41,200 nt of DNA from SVEL01 sp045126215 (GTDB lineage: Bacteria; Bacillota; Clostridia; Lachnospirales; Lachnospiraceae): contig JBGVOD010000019.1 of assembly GCA_045126215.1 (NCBI GenBank), positions 1 to 41,200 on the forward strand, written 5' to 3'. Within the stretch, counting starts at the first letter, position 1; each line of letters opens with the position of its first letter. The position numbers and the translations under genes are program-made. Shown piece after piece: positions 24,904-34,023 of the stretch. Under the pieces are notes generated by a model. That model had not been told where the DNA came from and ran no database searches. It saw only the letters and a list, made by a program, of their open reading frames with translations.

Positions 24904-27536
24904 TATTTAGTGCCTCCAGTTTTTTTTGTCTCAGTTTTCTTCAATGCCTCAGCCTTCTTTACTGTTTCAGCCTTCTTTACTGTTTCAGTTTTTTCTGCTG
25001 TTTCAGTCTTCTTTGCTGGTTCTGTTTTTTTCGCTGGTTCAGCCTTTTTTACTGTTCCTGCTTTTTTTGCCGGTTCGGCCTTTTTCACTGCTTCTGTTTT
25101 TTTTGCCGGTTCAGCCTTTTTCACTGCTTCAGCTTTTTTTGCCGGTTCTGGCTTTTTTGCTGTTTTTCCCGCTACAAGCTTTTTAATATTTTTATCTTCT
25201 TCTTTTTCTCTTGTAGTAGTTTCTTTTGCTATCTGTTTTTCAAGCTGTGTTGCAAGTTTTGATTTTGTAACTTTCTTTGCTACCGTTTTCTTTGTTTCTT
25301 TTACTTCTTTTTTATTGGTAGCAGACTTTTCTTCAACATATTCATACTTAAAAATTACAACAGATAAACCTGGAAGAGCAATTGAAATTGAATATTCTCT
25401 TCCATCGTATGCAGCTTTCTTTGCAACTTTTGTTTTTGTATTTGTAAGCCCATTTCCACCAAACTTTTTATCATCGCTGTTAATTATTTCTTTGTATTTT
25501 CCATATTTAGGTACACCTACCTGAAACTCAGGGAATGATACTGTGTCAAAATTGCATACTACAAGAAGCATATCATTATCATCTTCACCTTTTCTAATGA
25601 AAGATACAGTACTATTTGAAGGTGATACGCAGTTAATCCAATTAAAGCCTTCAATTTCCTGATCAAGTTCGTATAAAGCAGGTTCAGATTTATATAGTTT
25701 ATTAAGAGCCTTTACATAATCATTTATGCCCTTATTTTTTTCATTTTTCATCTCATCCCAATTGATGCTCTTCTTTTCTGACCATTCCTCTCTTGTACCA
25801 AAGTCCTGACCCATAAAAATAAGTTTCTTTCCAGGATGAGTCATCATATAACCATATGCTGCTCTTAAGTTTGCAAACTTTTCATCATCATTGGCTCCTG
25901 CCATTTTTCCAAACATTGAGCCCTTTCCATGCACTACCTCATCATGTGAATATACAAGAGTGAAATTTTCACTGTATTGGTAAATCATACTAAATGTAAG
26001 CTGATTATAATTATTCTTTCTAAAATATGGATCTGTGCTCATATATGAAAGGAAATCATTCATCCAACCCATATTCCATTTAAAATCAAATCCAAGACCG
26101 TCATCATCAACACTACCTGTCATCATTGGCCATGCTGTAGAATCCTCTGCGATAAGTAATGCACCTTTCATTCTTTTCTTAAACTGAGAATTCATATGTT
26201 TGAAAAATTCAACCGCCTCTAAATTCTCATTGCCACCATAAATATTTGGTATCCAACTACCATCCCTTCTACCATAATCGAGGTAAAGCATAGATGCAAC
26301 GGCATCAATTCGAAGTCCATCAGCATGATACTTGTCTACCCAGAACATAGCATTTGCAATAAGGAAATTACTAACCTCTGGTCTTCCATAATTAAAAATA
26401 AGTGTTCCCCAATCAGGATGCTCGCCCTGTAATGGATTCGCATGTTCATAAAGACATGTTCCGTCAAATCTTGCTAACCCTGCTTCATCCTTTGGAAAAT
26501 GTGCTGGAACCCAGTCAAATATTACTCCAATACCTTCTCTATGCATATAATCCATAAAATACATCAAATCATCTGGTGTTCCATATCTTGATGTAGCAGC
26601 ATAATAACCAGTAACCTGATATCCCCACGATTCATCGAGTGGATGCTCCATAACCGGCATAAGTTCAATATGTGTATATCCCATTTCTTTTACATATGCA
26701 GCAATATTTGGCGCAAGTTCTCTATAATTCATAAACTCTTCTTCGCCATCCGGTTTTAGTATAGATCCTAAATGTAATTCATAAATAGATAATGGTTCTT
26801 TAACCGGACTCTTTTTTGCCCTTTCATCTATCCACTTGCTATCGCTCCACATATATCTATCAATATCATATGTAACTGAGGCAGTTTCAGGTCTAAGCTG
26901 TGCACAAAAGCCATATGGATCAGCTTTAAGTAAGAGATTTCCATCTTTCTTTCTGATCTCATATTTATAAAACTCTCCATCCTTGACATCTGGAACAAAT
27001 AATGCAAACACACCAGTGTTTGAAATTCTTTCCATCATATGTAATCTTCCATCCCAGTTATTGAAATCACCAACTACACTTACTCTGTCTGCATTTGGTG
27101 CCCATACTGCAAATGTATAACCTGTAACACCATCTATTGTTTTCTTATGTGCTCCAAGATATTTGTATACATCATAACAAATACCAGCATTAAAACTCTT
27201 TAATTCAGCTTCACCGAACCCTACATCAAACTGATATGCATCATAATATTCCTTTGTAGTTCCATCTTCACGTTCTTCAACTACTTTATACACACCTTTA
27301 ACATTCTTAGGAAGTAAGGTTGCATAATATCCTGATTCATCCATTTTCTCTGTACTATAAAGTTCATCTATACCTTCAACTTTAATTGAAACATTTTTGG
27401 CATCTGGTGCAAAAACACCAATGCGACTTCCATACTTTTCATCCTTTAATCCTAATACTGATTTAGGGTTACCAATATCAGAATAAACAACGCCTTCAAT
27501 ATTTCTCCAATTCATCAAACTGTATAACTTATCCAT
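24903..27536 (-). CDS. glgB: 1,4-alpha-glucan branching enzyme with Lys-rich repeat tail
   Basis: An 877-residue GH13 branching enzyme, longer than usual (about 630-750). Two N-terminal CBM48-like domains (about 1-110 and 120-225) precede the catalytic barrel with nucleophile D411 (LRIDAV), acid/base E464 (LIAED) and D532 (SHDEVVHGKGS). The core ends near residue 735. A tail of about 140 residues follows, rich in Lys, Ala, Glu and Thr, ending in 13 hexapeptides of the type KKAEPA/KKTEAV (794-871). AGGAG lies nine bases before the ATG. No other glycogen genes are adjacent. The tail resembles histone H1-like or ribosome-associated basic repeats and may bind polyanions or be disordered; this is inference. 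Confidence 0.93.
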   Translation of the reverse strand: MDKLYSLMNWRNIEGVVYSDIGNPKSVLGLKDEKYGSRIGVFAPDAKNVSIKVEGIDELYSTEKMDESGYYATLLPKNVKGVYKVVEEREDGTTKEYYDAYQFDVGFGEAELKSFNAGICYDVYKYLGAHKKTIDGVTGYTFAVWAPNADRVSVVGDFNNWDGRLHMMERISNTGVFALFVPDVKDGEFYKYEIRKKDGNLLLKADPYGFCAQLRPETASVTYDIDRYMWSDSKWIDERAKKSPVKEPLSIYELHLGSILKPDGEEEFMNYRELAPNIAAYVKEMGYTHIELMPVMEHPLDESWGYQVTGYYAATSRYGTPDDLMYFMDYMHREGIGVIFDWVPAHFPKDEAGLARFDGTCLYEHANPLQGEHPDWGTLIFNYGRPEVSNFLIANAMFWVDKYHADGLRIDAVASMLYLDYGRRDGSWIPNIYGGNENLEAVEFFKHMNSQFKKRMKGALLIAEDSTAWPMMTGSVDDDGLGFDFKWNMGWMNDFLSYMSTDPYFRKNNYNQLTFSMIYQYSENFTLVYSHDEVVHGKGSMFGKMAGANDDEKFANLRAAYGYMMTHPGKKLIFMGQDFGTREEWSEKKSINWDEMKNEKNKGINDYVKALNKLYKSEPALYELDQEIEGFNWINCVSPSNSTVSFIRKGEDDNDMLLVVCNFDTVSFPEFQVGVPKYGKYKEIINSDDKKFGGNGLTNTKTKVAKKAAYDGREYSISIALPGLSVVIFKYEYVEEKSATNKKEVKETKKTVAKKVTKSKLATQLEKQIAKETTTREKEEDKNIKKLVAGKTAKKPEPAKKAEAVKKAEPAKKTEAVKKAEPAKKAGTVKKAEPAKKTEPAKKTETAEKTETVKKAETVKKAEALKKTETKKTGGTK
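24924..25157 (-). repeat. In-frame 18-base tandem repeats coding KKxExx hexapeptides
   Basis: Thirteen hexapeptide units (KK-A/T-E-A/P/T-V/A) follow one another at the 3' end of glgB, giving an 18-base tandem array with a clearer 36-base super-period in the centre. Copies vary at the third to sixth residues. Such arrays commonly expand and contract between strains. Confidence 0.9.
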
Positions 27537-27646
27537 AACATTTAGCTCCTTCCATACTAGAGTACAAAGATATAGTAATATTTTATCATATAAACAATAA
27601 TTATTCTATATTTTTAGTCAAAGAAGATACAGCAAATCCAATTTTA

Positions 27647-27675
27647 TAGACTTTTTGTGTCTTAATCTATATAAT
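27647..27675 (+). promoter_or_regulatory. Predicted promoter of the DUF1294 gene
   Basis: TAGACT (27647-27652), 17 bases, TATAAT (27670-27675), about 50 bases upstream of the plus-strand ATG, in the region divergent from glgB. Confidence 0.6.
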
Positions 27676-27724
27676 AAACCCGAAACCTAGTGAATACATA
27701 CACTAATTTTAATATGGAGGTTCT

Positions 27725-28003
27725 ATGAAATATCTTAGTATCGAAATAGTAATAATATATATATTAATTATAAATTTATGTGGTTTTTTATCAATGTATA
27801 TAGATAAAAGAAAAGCTATAAGCCATAAATGGAGAATCAAAGAAAAAACACTTTTTACTTTTGCATTGCTTGGCGGGGCTTTAGGTTCTATACTTGGAAT
27901 GTATACATTCAGACACAAAACAAAGCATTGGTATTTTGTAATAGGTATGCCACTTATTTTTATTGCAGAAACTATATGTGCTGTCCTTATATATTTCCTG
28001 TGA
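27725..28003 (+). CDS. DUF1294 small membrane protein
   Basis: A 92-residue protein with three hydrophobic segments and the DUF1294 signature: CGFLSMYIDKRKA, the WRI block, LLGGALGSILGMYTFRHKTKHWYF. The function of the family is unknown. GGAGG lies four to six bases before the ATG. It is one of only two plus-strand genes in the window, divergent from glgB and convergent with the SDR gene (31 bases apart, no clear shared terminator). Confidence 0.88.
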   Translation: MKYLSIEIVIIYILIINLCGFLSMYIDKRKAISHKWRIKEKTLFTFALLGGALGSILGMYTFRHKTKHWYFVIGMPLIFIAETICAVLIYFL

Positions 28004-28033
28004 TATAAATACCAAAGCCCTTTTTGTTATCTT

Positions 28034-28813
28034 TCACTTCATTTCCTGTATACAATTTCCGCCATCAATAACAATATCCTGCCCTGTTATATAACTGTTC
28101 TCTGAAGATGACAGATATAATGCTAACATTCCTACTTCATCAGCATTTCCCGGACGTTTTAGTGGATTATTACTTCCTGCTTCCATTTGTTTTTCTGTAA
28201 GCACTCCTGTTTTTATCCATCCTGGAAGAATACAATTCGACAATATATTATACTGTCCATATTCAACTGCTATACTCTTGCTAAAAGCTGCTATACCAGC
28301 TTTTGAAGCACCATATGCTGCTTGTCCCTTATGCGTTACCAAAGGTCCCGTTACAGAAGATATATGTACTATTCTTCCATATTTATTTTCTTTCATATAT
28401 GGAAGAACTGTATGGGTAACATTAAAATTTAATGTTAGGTTTCTATTGATAATTTTATCCCATATATCACAATTCAAATTATCAATATCATAATGAATAT
28501 CTCCTGCATTTCTTTCAGAAATTGATGCATTGCCCGCATTATTTACAAGAACATCTATCTTTTTGAATTTTAGAATAATTTTATCAATCAATGATACAAC
28601 TTCAGCTCTATTACATAAATTTGCAACATATCCATACACTTCACTAATTCCATATGATTTGAGTTCATTAACCCTGTCATTTATCCTATCAGTAGTCGAT
28701 GTTACAATAATAGTAGCTCCAGCCATTCCAAGTGCCTTTGCACATCCAAATCCAATTCCCATTGGATTTCCGACTCCTGTTACTAAACATACCCGATTTC
28801 TAAAATCAAACAT
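28034..28813 (-). CDS. Short-chain dehydrogenase/reductase
   Basis: A 259-residue classical SDR (Rossmann fold, NAD(P)H). Visible are the cofactor loop VTGVGNPMGIGFGCAKAL, the NNAG motif, the catalytic Ser in HISSVTG, the YGASK active site (Y167, K171) and the C-terminal YITGQDIVIDGG typical of the FabG-like subfamily. The Met at 28813 (MFDFRN) has GGAGG five bases upstream and is preferred to the extension to 28825. It is 33 bases downstream of the class III aminotransferase-fold gene, last in the kinase-PLP-SDR operon, so it may reduce or oxidise the aldehyde or ketone that the PLP enzyme releases. The exact substrate is unknown. Confidence 0.9.
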   Translation of the reverse strand: MFDFRNRVCLVTGVGNPMGIGFGCAKALGMAGATIIVTSTTDRINDRVNELKSYGISEVYGYVANLCNRAEVVSLIDKIILKFKKIDVLVNNAGNASISERNAGDIHYDIDNLNCDIWDKIINRNLTLNFNVTHTVLPYMKENKYGRIVHISSVTGPLVTHKGQAAYGASKAGIAAFSKSIAVEYGQYNILSNCILPGWIKTGVLTEKQMEAGSNNPLKRPGNADEVGMLALYLSSSENSYITGQDIVIDGGNCIQEMK

Positions 28814-28846
28814 ATATACCTCCATATATTTTCTTTTGAAGTTTCA

Positions 28847-30103
28847 CTACTTTGATGCAGCCTCCTTAATGCCAGCTTCCATTTTTGTGAAGAGTTCATC
28901 CATATATGCGTCATCTGCAAGAAGCCCGAGCTTAAACTGTAAAACGCTTGGATTCAGTCTTGAATTGTGAGCCCATACACCATTCTTAAATAATGCTGGT
29001 GTTAAGGTTTCACTTGCATCATTAACATCAAAATTCATACCCATTATTACACCCCTCTGAGTATAATTTTTCAGAAATCCGTCTGTTTTTTTCTGCATCT
29101 CATTTGCAAACTCTGTCATTAATTTCGCATTCTTATGAATATTTGCAACAGTTGATTCTCTTGTTGTAATTTCTAGCATTTTTAACGAAACCATACATCC
29201 AAGCTCAGAGCCTCCCGTTGTTGAACCATGCATACGTCCAATATCTAAAAGCCATTTTCCCGCCTTTTCATTCATTACAGTACATGCCATTGGATAAATT
29301 CCACCACCAAAACCTTTTGCAGAAATAATCATATCAGGAATAAATCCTTCATAATCAATACTCCACATTTTTCCAGTTCTCATCAGTCCTGTCTGTACTT
29401 CATCAGCAATATATAAAGTTCCATATTTCTCGCACATTTTCTTCACATTGGCAAGATATCCTTCGTCTGGAATCATAAATCCGTATGTTGCAAGAATTGA
29501 TTCTATAATTACTGCTGCAACATCTTCTTTCTTTAGCACTTCTTCCATAGCATTAAGGTCATTTAAAGGCACCTGTTCAAAGCAACCTTCTTCGCCTTCT
29601 GCAAGAAATGGTTTCTTAAACCTATCATCACCAGTTGAAACAGCTAACCCTGTGTGTCCATGATAACAACCACAAAGGGATACTATTTTCTTTCTCTTAG
29701 TTGCATAACGGGCACTTTTTATAGCTACATCAACAGCTTCTCCACCACTTGGTGAAAATACTGAGTACTTTAATCCTTCAGGTGTAAGTTCAGCCATTTT
29801 TTTCCCTAAAAGTGCACGTCCAGTTGCTGCAAAATGATGATTTCCTATATCAAAATCCTCTGTTGCATCAATTAATGCCTGAATCAATTCAGGATTACGA
29901 TGTCCAAGGTTATATGTGCCACCATTCAAATGAATATCTAAAAGCTTTCTACCATCCATATCCCAGAATGCGTATCCTTCTCTTTTTCCCATTACAATAT
30001 TTATTCCCCTATCCATCCATTCCTTTGTTTTACTTGGATTAACATATTCAATACTGTAATCTAAAATTTCTTCTTTTGTAATGTTTGGTAATGTCTTATA
30101 CAT
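28847..30103 (-). CDS. Class III PLP enzyme (aminotransferase or phospho-lyase)
   Basis: A 418-residue fold-type I PLP enzyme of the class III aminotransferase family. Visible are SPSGGEAVDVAIK (phosphate cup, about 117-129), CYHGHTG, the pyridine-binding Asp in IADEVQTG (D234) and the PLP lysine in SAKGFGGG (K263). The family covers aminotransferases for acetylornithine, GABA or putrescine, and also phospho-lyases such as ethanolamine-phosphate and phosphohydroxylysine phospho-lyase. The immediate upstream gene is an APH-fold kinase (32-base gap), so a phosphorylated amino alcohol is a plausible substrate and phospho-lyase activity a real alternative to transamination. AGGAGG lies seven bases before the ATG. 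Confidence 0.88.
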   Translation of the reverse strand: MYKTLPNITKEEILDYSIEYVNPSKTKEWMDRGINIVMGKREGYAFWDMDGRKLLDIHLNGGTYNLGHRNPELIQALIDATEDFDIGNHHFAATGRALLGKKMAELTPEGLKYSVFSPSGGEAVDVAIKSARYATKRKKIVSLCGCYHGHTGLAVSTGDDRFKKPFLAEGEEGCFEQVPLNDLNAMEEVLKKEDVAAVIIESILATYGFMIPDEGYLANVKKMCEKYGTLYIADEVQTGLMRTGKMWSIDYEGFIPDMIISAKGFGGGIYPMACTVMNEKAGKWLLDIGRMHGSTTGGSELGCMVSLKMLEITTRESTVANIHKNAKLMTEFANEMQKKTDGFLKNYTQRGVIMGMNFDVNDASETLTPALFKNGVWAHNSRLNPSVLQFKLGLLADDAYMDELFTKMEAGIKEAASK

Positions 30104-30135
30104 ATTTCTTTCCTCCTGATGCCCATTTCATTTTA

Positions 30136-31143
30136 CTATTTACTTTCTAAATATTTCTTTGCCATATCATATGTTTTTTTGTAATATCTCTCTCCTTCTC
30201 TTTCAAATACACCATTATCCTTGTGGCTTATCATCCATCCCATACGTACCAGTCTTCGAAGAAGTATCATATCATCAATCATTTCCTTATCTATTTCTTT
30301 AAGTTTCCTAATACTTTCATATCCTTTAAGAAAACTCTTTTTCAGTTCATCAATATTATCCACAAATTGACTTACAGCACTGGCAAAATCATATAAAAAC
30401 CAACTATATCCGCAATCATCAAAATCTATAACTGCAATATTTTCTCCATCAATCAATATATTCTCACTGTGAAGATCTGCATGTATAAGTCCATAATTTG
30501 TAGCATTTCTACCATATTTCAATAATCTGTCTTTTATTTTTGTATTAACCTTTTCAAAAAAACTTTTTTCCTCTATTGACATATTCCACAACTCCAAATA
30601 ATATCCCCATCTGGCATTTTCGGAAAGTGTATCCTCAATGTCCCAGGTAAATGTTTTTAATTTTTCTTTTGATTCTGTTCTTTTTTCACTAATAAGATGA
30701 AGTTTTGCAGTTATTTTCCCCAGCTGTTGCATCTGCTCATATAGCTTGTCTCCAGACATTTTTCGAAGTGATTCACCTTTTACAAACGATTGAACACTAT
30801 AACGATATTTATTTCCTTTTGGAGAATCAATGTAGTGTAACAATTCACCATCTTCCCCCTTATAAACAGTTGCAATTTCTATATCTAATTGTCCTGCAAG
30901 TTCCTGCATCCATAATAATTCACTCTTAAGTTCTTCATCATTATGATAGCCAATCCTATTAATCTGCAAAACATATTTATGTTCATTCTCAGTTACAAGA
31001 CATGTTATATTCTCAGAAAACTTTAATAAATTAATTTCAGGTTTTTTTACAAAACTATAGTCTCTTATCAATGCCTGATAAACAGATTCTTTTAAGTCAT
31101 CAAAATATTCTTCAAAACCATTTTTTACAAGCACATCTTTCAC
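30136..31143 (-). CDS. APH-fold small-molecule kinase
   Basis: A 335-residue aminoglycoside phosphotransferase/choline kinase-fold protein. The catalytic loop GLIHADLHSENIL (D223, N228) and metal-binding IDFDDCGYSWFLYDFA (D240/D242) are intact, so it should be active. Relatives phosphorylate choline, homoserine, methylthioribose, hydroxylysine and drugs. It is the first gene of the operon with the class III PLP enzyme and SDR, divergent from a LysR regulator; this context favours a metabolic kinase for an amino alcohol rather than antibiotic resistance. AGAGGTG lies five bases before the ATG. The substrate is not determinable from sequence. Confidence 0.87.
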   Translation of the reverse strand: MKDVLVKNGFEEYFDDLKESVYQALIRDYSFVKKPEINLLKFSENITCLVTENEHKYVLQINRIGYHNDEELKSELLWMQELAGQLDIEIATVYKGEDGELLHYIDSPKGNKYRYSVQSFVKGESLRKMSGDKLYEQMQQLGKITAKLHLISEKRTESKEKLKTFTWDIEDTLSENARWGYYLELWNMSIEEKSFFEKVNTKIKDRLLKYGRNATNYGLIHADLHSENILIDGENIAVIDFDDCGYSWFLYDFASAVSQFVDNIDELKKSFLKGYESIRKLKEIDKEMIDDMILLRRLVRMGWMISHKDNGVFEREGERYYKKTYDMAKKYLESK

Positions 31144-31200
31144 CTCTTTTCTTTATTGTAAAAATCTTTATCACAATCACAGTATATTCCTTTATATATA

Positions 31201-31249
31201 ATTATACAAATATGTATTTATTTATATTTTCATAAGTAATTACTTATGA
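31201..31249 (-). promoter_or_regulatory. LysR operator palindrome and kinase-operon -10 box
   Basis: TCATAAGTAATTACTTATGA (31230-31249) is a perfect 20-bp palindrome containing an ATAA-N8-TTAT LysR-type core. TATAAT for the kinase operon lies at 31201-31206 on the minus strand, with no -35 box. The palindrome would sit at about -36 to -55, the usual place for an activating LysR-family site, and 43 bases before the regulator's own ATG, so autoregulation is likely. Confidence 0.8.
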
Positions 31250-31292
31250 TAAAATAATACTTAAAAGACAACATTACAAGGAGAAATGTAAT

Positions 31293-32156
31293 ATGAATTT
31301 TTTGCAATTAGAATACTTTTTAAAAGTTGCAAATACATGTAATATAACAAAGGCAGCCAAAGATTTATATATATCTCAACCATCGTTATCCCAGACTATT
31401 CATAATTTAGAGCAGGAACTAAATATTAAATTATTTGAAAGGGATAAAAAAGGTACCATTCTTACAAAAGAAGGCGAAATTCTAAAAAAATATGCATCCA
31501 TTGCCATAAATGCCATGGCTGATGCAAAGAAGGAATTATCCGAGGTTTCTGCATCATCACCTAGCTTAACACTGTCTATAACCGCAGCAACAGGAATGTT
31601 ACCCGATATAATGACAAAGTTTGCAAACTTGTACCCTGAAATTCAACTATTTATAAGTCAGGCAAATGTGAGTAACTATATGGAAAATGCTGATTTATAT
31701 ATATATTCTTCTCTTATTCCACCATCAGAAGACTATATGACGGTTCTCATAAAAGAATCCTGCTATATTGGTATGTCCTTAGACAATCCTCTTTCAAAAG
31801 AAAAAAAGCTGTCTCCTGCAATGCTTAAAAATCAAAATTTTCTTGCAATGCAAGGACAGCTTCCTCTCAATAGATTAACTCATGACTTATGTCAAAAAGC
31901 AGGTTTCTCTCCAAATATTTCATTAGAGCTTGATAATAGAGAACTTATTTTTTCTCTTGTTTCTCTTAGCAAAGGTATCACTCTGGTACCTATAAAAACA
32001 TGGGCACCTCTTATCCACAACGATAATATTGTGCTAAAAAAACTTGATACTCCTTGTTACAGATACATTATTCTTCAATGGAATCCATATCGATACAAAT
32101 CAAAAAGTATGAATGTAATGATAAATTTCCTTCAAGATTTTTTCAAAAATCTGTGA
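31293..32156 (+). CDS. LysR-family transcriptional regulator
   Basis: A 287-residue LTTR of normal length. The N-terminal winged helix-turn-helix is typical (FLQLEYFLKVA, then ITKAAKDLYISQPSLSQTIHNLEQEL, then LFERDKKGTILTKEGE). The effector domain covers about residues 90-287. It is divergent from the kinase-PLP-SDR operon with a 149-base shared promoter region holding a 20-bp palindrome. LTTRs usually activate a divergent operon in response to a pathway metabolite, so this one probably controls that operon. AAGGAG lies nine bases before the ATG. Confidence 0.93.
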   Translation: MNFLQLEYFLKVANTCNITKAAKDLYISQPSLSQTIHNLEQELNIKLFERDKKGTILTKEGEILKKYASIAINAMADAKKELSEVSASSPSLTLSITAATGMLPDIMTKFANLYPEIQLFISQANVSNYMENADLYIYSSLIPPSEDYMTVLIKESCYIGMSLDNPLSKEKKLSPAMLKNQNFLAMQGQLPLNRLTHDLCQKAGFSPNISLELDNRELIFSLVSLSKGITLVPIKTWAPLIHNDNIVLKKLDTPCYRYIILQWNPYRYKSKSMNVMINFLQDFFKNL

Positions 32157-32216
32157 TAATATTATTGTTCTTTATCATATATTATTTATCTTTACCATAT
32201 GTTATTTAAGCTATGT

Positions 32217-34010
32217 TTATTCTTCTTTATTTTCTACAGTTCTAATAAATAATTCATCTAACTGTTTCTGTTCAACAGTATTTGGTGCATCTGTCAATAA
32301 ACATGATGCATCCTTTACCTTAGGGAATGCAATAACATCACGAATGTTATCTTCTTTAGCCATATGCATAATAAGTCTATCCAAACCAAATGCAAGACCA
32401 GCGTGTGGTGGAACACCATACTTGAATGCATTTAAAAGGAAACCAAACTTTTCATATGCTTCTTCTGTTGTAAATCCTAATGCTCTAAACATTGTCTCCT
32501 GTATATCATCCTGGTGGATTCTTACACTACCACCACCAAGTTCTGTTCCGTTTAATACAATGTCATATGCTTTTGCACGGACTCTGCCCGGATCTGACTC
32601 TATAAACTCAACATCTTCTTCCATTGGCATTGTAAAAGGATGATGCATTGCAACAAATCTTTCTTCTTCCTCTGAGTACTCAAATAATGGAAATTCAGTA
32701 ATCCAAAGGAAATTGTATGTGTCTTTATCAAGCATTCCTAAACTTTCTGCTATCTCACATCTTAATGCTCCAAGAACATTGTACACAATCTTATCTTTAT
32801 CAGCTGCAAAAAGAAGTAAATCTCCAGGCTTTCCTTCCATTCTTTCAACTATAGCAGCCATTTCATCTTCTGTCATAAACTTTGCAAAAGATGACTTATA
32901 TGTACCATCTTCATTAATACAAATATATGCCAATCCCTTTGCACCATATCCCTTTGCAAATTCAACTAAAGCATCTATTTTCTTTCTTGGCATTGCACCC
33001 TGTCCGTTAATATTGATACCTCTTACAGAACCGCCATTTTCAAGAGCACCGGTAAACACACCAAATCCACAGTTCTTTACAATATCTGAGATATTTTTAA
33101 GTTCAAATCCAAATCTTGTATCAGGCTTGTCTGAACCAAATCTGTCCATAGCCTCCTGCCATGTCATTCTCTTAAATGGAGTTTTTATTTCCACTCCTAA
33201 TACTTCTTTCCAAAGTGTAGCTAAAAGTCTTTCATTTACATCAATAACGTCATCAATATCTACAAATGAAAGTTCCATATCTATCTGAGTAAATTCAGGC
33301 TGTCTGTCTGCTCTTAAATCTTCATCTCTAAAACACTTTGCAATCTGCATATATCTATCATATCCAGAACACATAAGCAACTGCTTAAAGAGCTGTGGTG
33401 ACTGAGGAAGTGCATAGAAATTGCCAGGATGAACACGGCTTGGTACAAGATAATCTCTTGCACCTTCAGGTGTACTCTTAGTAAGAATCGGTGTTTCTAT
33501 CTCAAGAAATCCCTCATTGGCCATAAATGAACGAACGAGTGTTGTAACCTGACTTCTAAGCATAAGATTCTTCTGAATATGTGGTCTTCTAAGGTCAAGA
33601 TATCTGTACTTAAGTCTAAGCTCGTCTTTTACTGTAATGCTATCTTCTACTGGGAATGGAGGTGTTTCAGCCTCAGATAAAATTCTAAGCGATGTAGCCT
33701 TAATCTCAATATCACCTGTTGCAAGGTTTTCATTGATTGCACCACCACGCTTAATAACTTCACCTGTTACAGCAATAACAAATTCATTCCTGATTGTTTC
33801 CGCTTTAGAAAAGCCATCTGCACCAACATTTTCTTCGTCAAATACTATTTGAAGAATACCTGTACGGTCTCTTAAATCTACAAATATAAGACTTCCGAGA
33901 TTTCTTCTCTTTGCAACCCAGCCCATTACTGTGACTGCTTCACCAATATTTTTATTTGATAATTCTGTACATCTGTGACTTCTATGAAGTCCCTTCATTG
34001 ACTCTGCCAT
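32217..34010 (-). CDS. aspS: Aspartyl-tRNA synthetase
   Basis: A 597-residue bacterial-type class II synthetase with an N-terminal OB anticodon domain (VMGWVAKRRNLGSLIFVDLRDRTG), motif 2 around FRDEDLRADRQPEFTQIDME, the GAD insertion and motif 3 GLAFGLDRLIMHM. Whether it is discriminating (tRNA-Asp only) or also charges tRNA-Asn was not decided. It follows hisS by 13 bases and ends the apt-rel operon. The 60-base convergent gap with the LysR gene shows no strong terminator. Confidence 0.97.
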   Translation of the reverse strand: MAESMKGLHRSHRCTELSNKNIGEAVTVMGWVAKRRNLGSLIFVDLRDRTGILQIVFDEENVGADGFSKAETIRNEFVIAVTGEVIKRGGAINENLATGDIEIKATSLRILSEAETPPFPVEDSITVKDELRLKYRYLDLRRPHIQKNLMLRSQVTTLVRSFMANEGFLEIETPILTKSTPEGARDYLVPSRVHPGNFYALPQSPQLFKQLLMCSGYDRYMQIAKCFRDEDLRADRQPEFTQIDMELSFVDIDDVIDVNERLLATLWKEVLGVEIKTPFKRMTWQEAMDRFGSDKPDTRFGFELKNISDIVKNCGFGVFTGALENGGSVRGININGQGAMPRKKIDALVEFAKGYGAKGLAYICINEDGTYKSSFAKFMTEDEMAAIVERMEGKPGDLLLFAADKDKIVYNVLGALRCEIAESLGMLDKDTYNFLWITEFPLFEYSEEEERFVAMHHPFTMPMEEDVEFIESDPGRVRAKAYDIVLNGTELGGGSVRIHQDDIQETMFRALGFTTEEAYEKFGFLLNAFKYGVPPHAGLAFGLDRLIMHMAKEDNIRDVIAFPKVKDASCLLTDAPNTVEQKQLDELFIRTVENKEE

Positions 34011-34023
34011 TATTTTTTCCTCT

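Noticed and set aside
24924..25157. Regular short repeats that could suggest a CRISPR array
   Set aside because: Units are 18/36 bases with no unique spacers and are perfectly in frame with glgB, so they are coding repeats.
24910..25524. Long plus-strand open frames opposite the glgB tail, coding Phe/Ser-rich strings
   Set aside because: They are antisense shadows of the KKxExx repeats and have no ribosome binding site or protein-like composition.
30136..31143. Aminoglycoside resistance gene
   Set aside because: The APH fold is present, but the operon with a PLP enzyme, SDR and LysR regulator and the lack of any mobile context point to metabolism.
27725..32156. Recently acquired genomic island
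   Set aside because: Base composition and ribosome binding sites look like the rest of the window and there are no integrase, tRNA or direct repeats at the borders.
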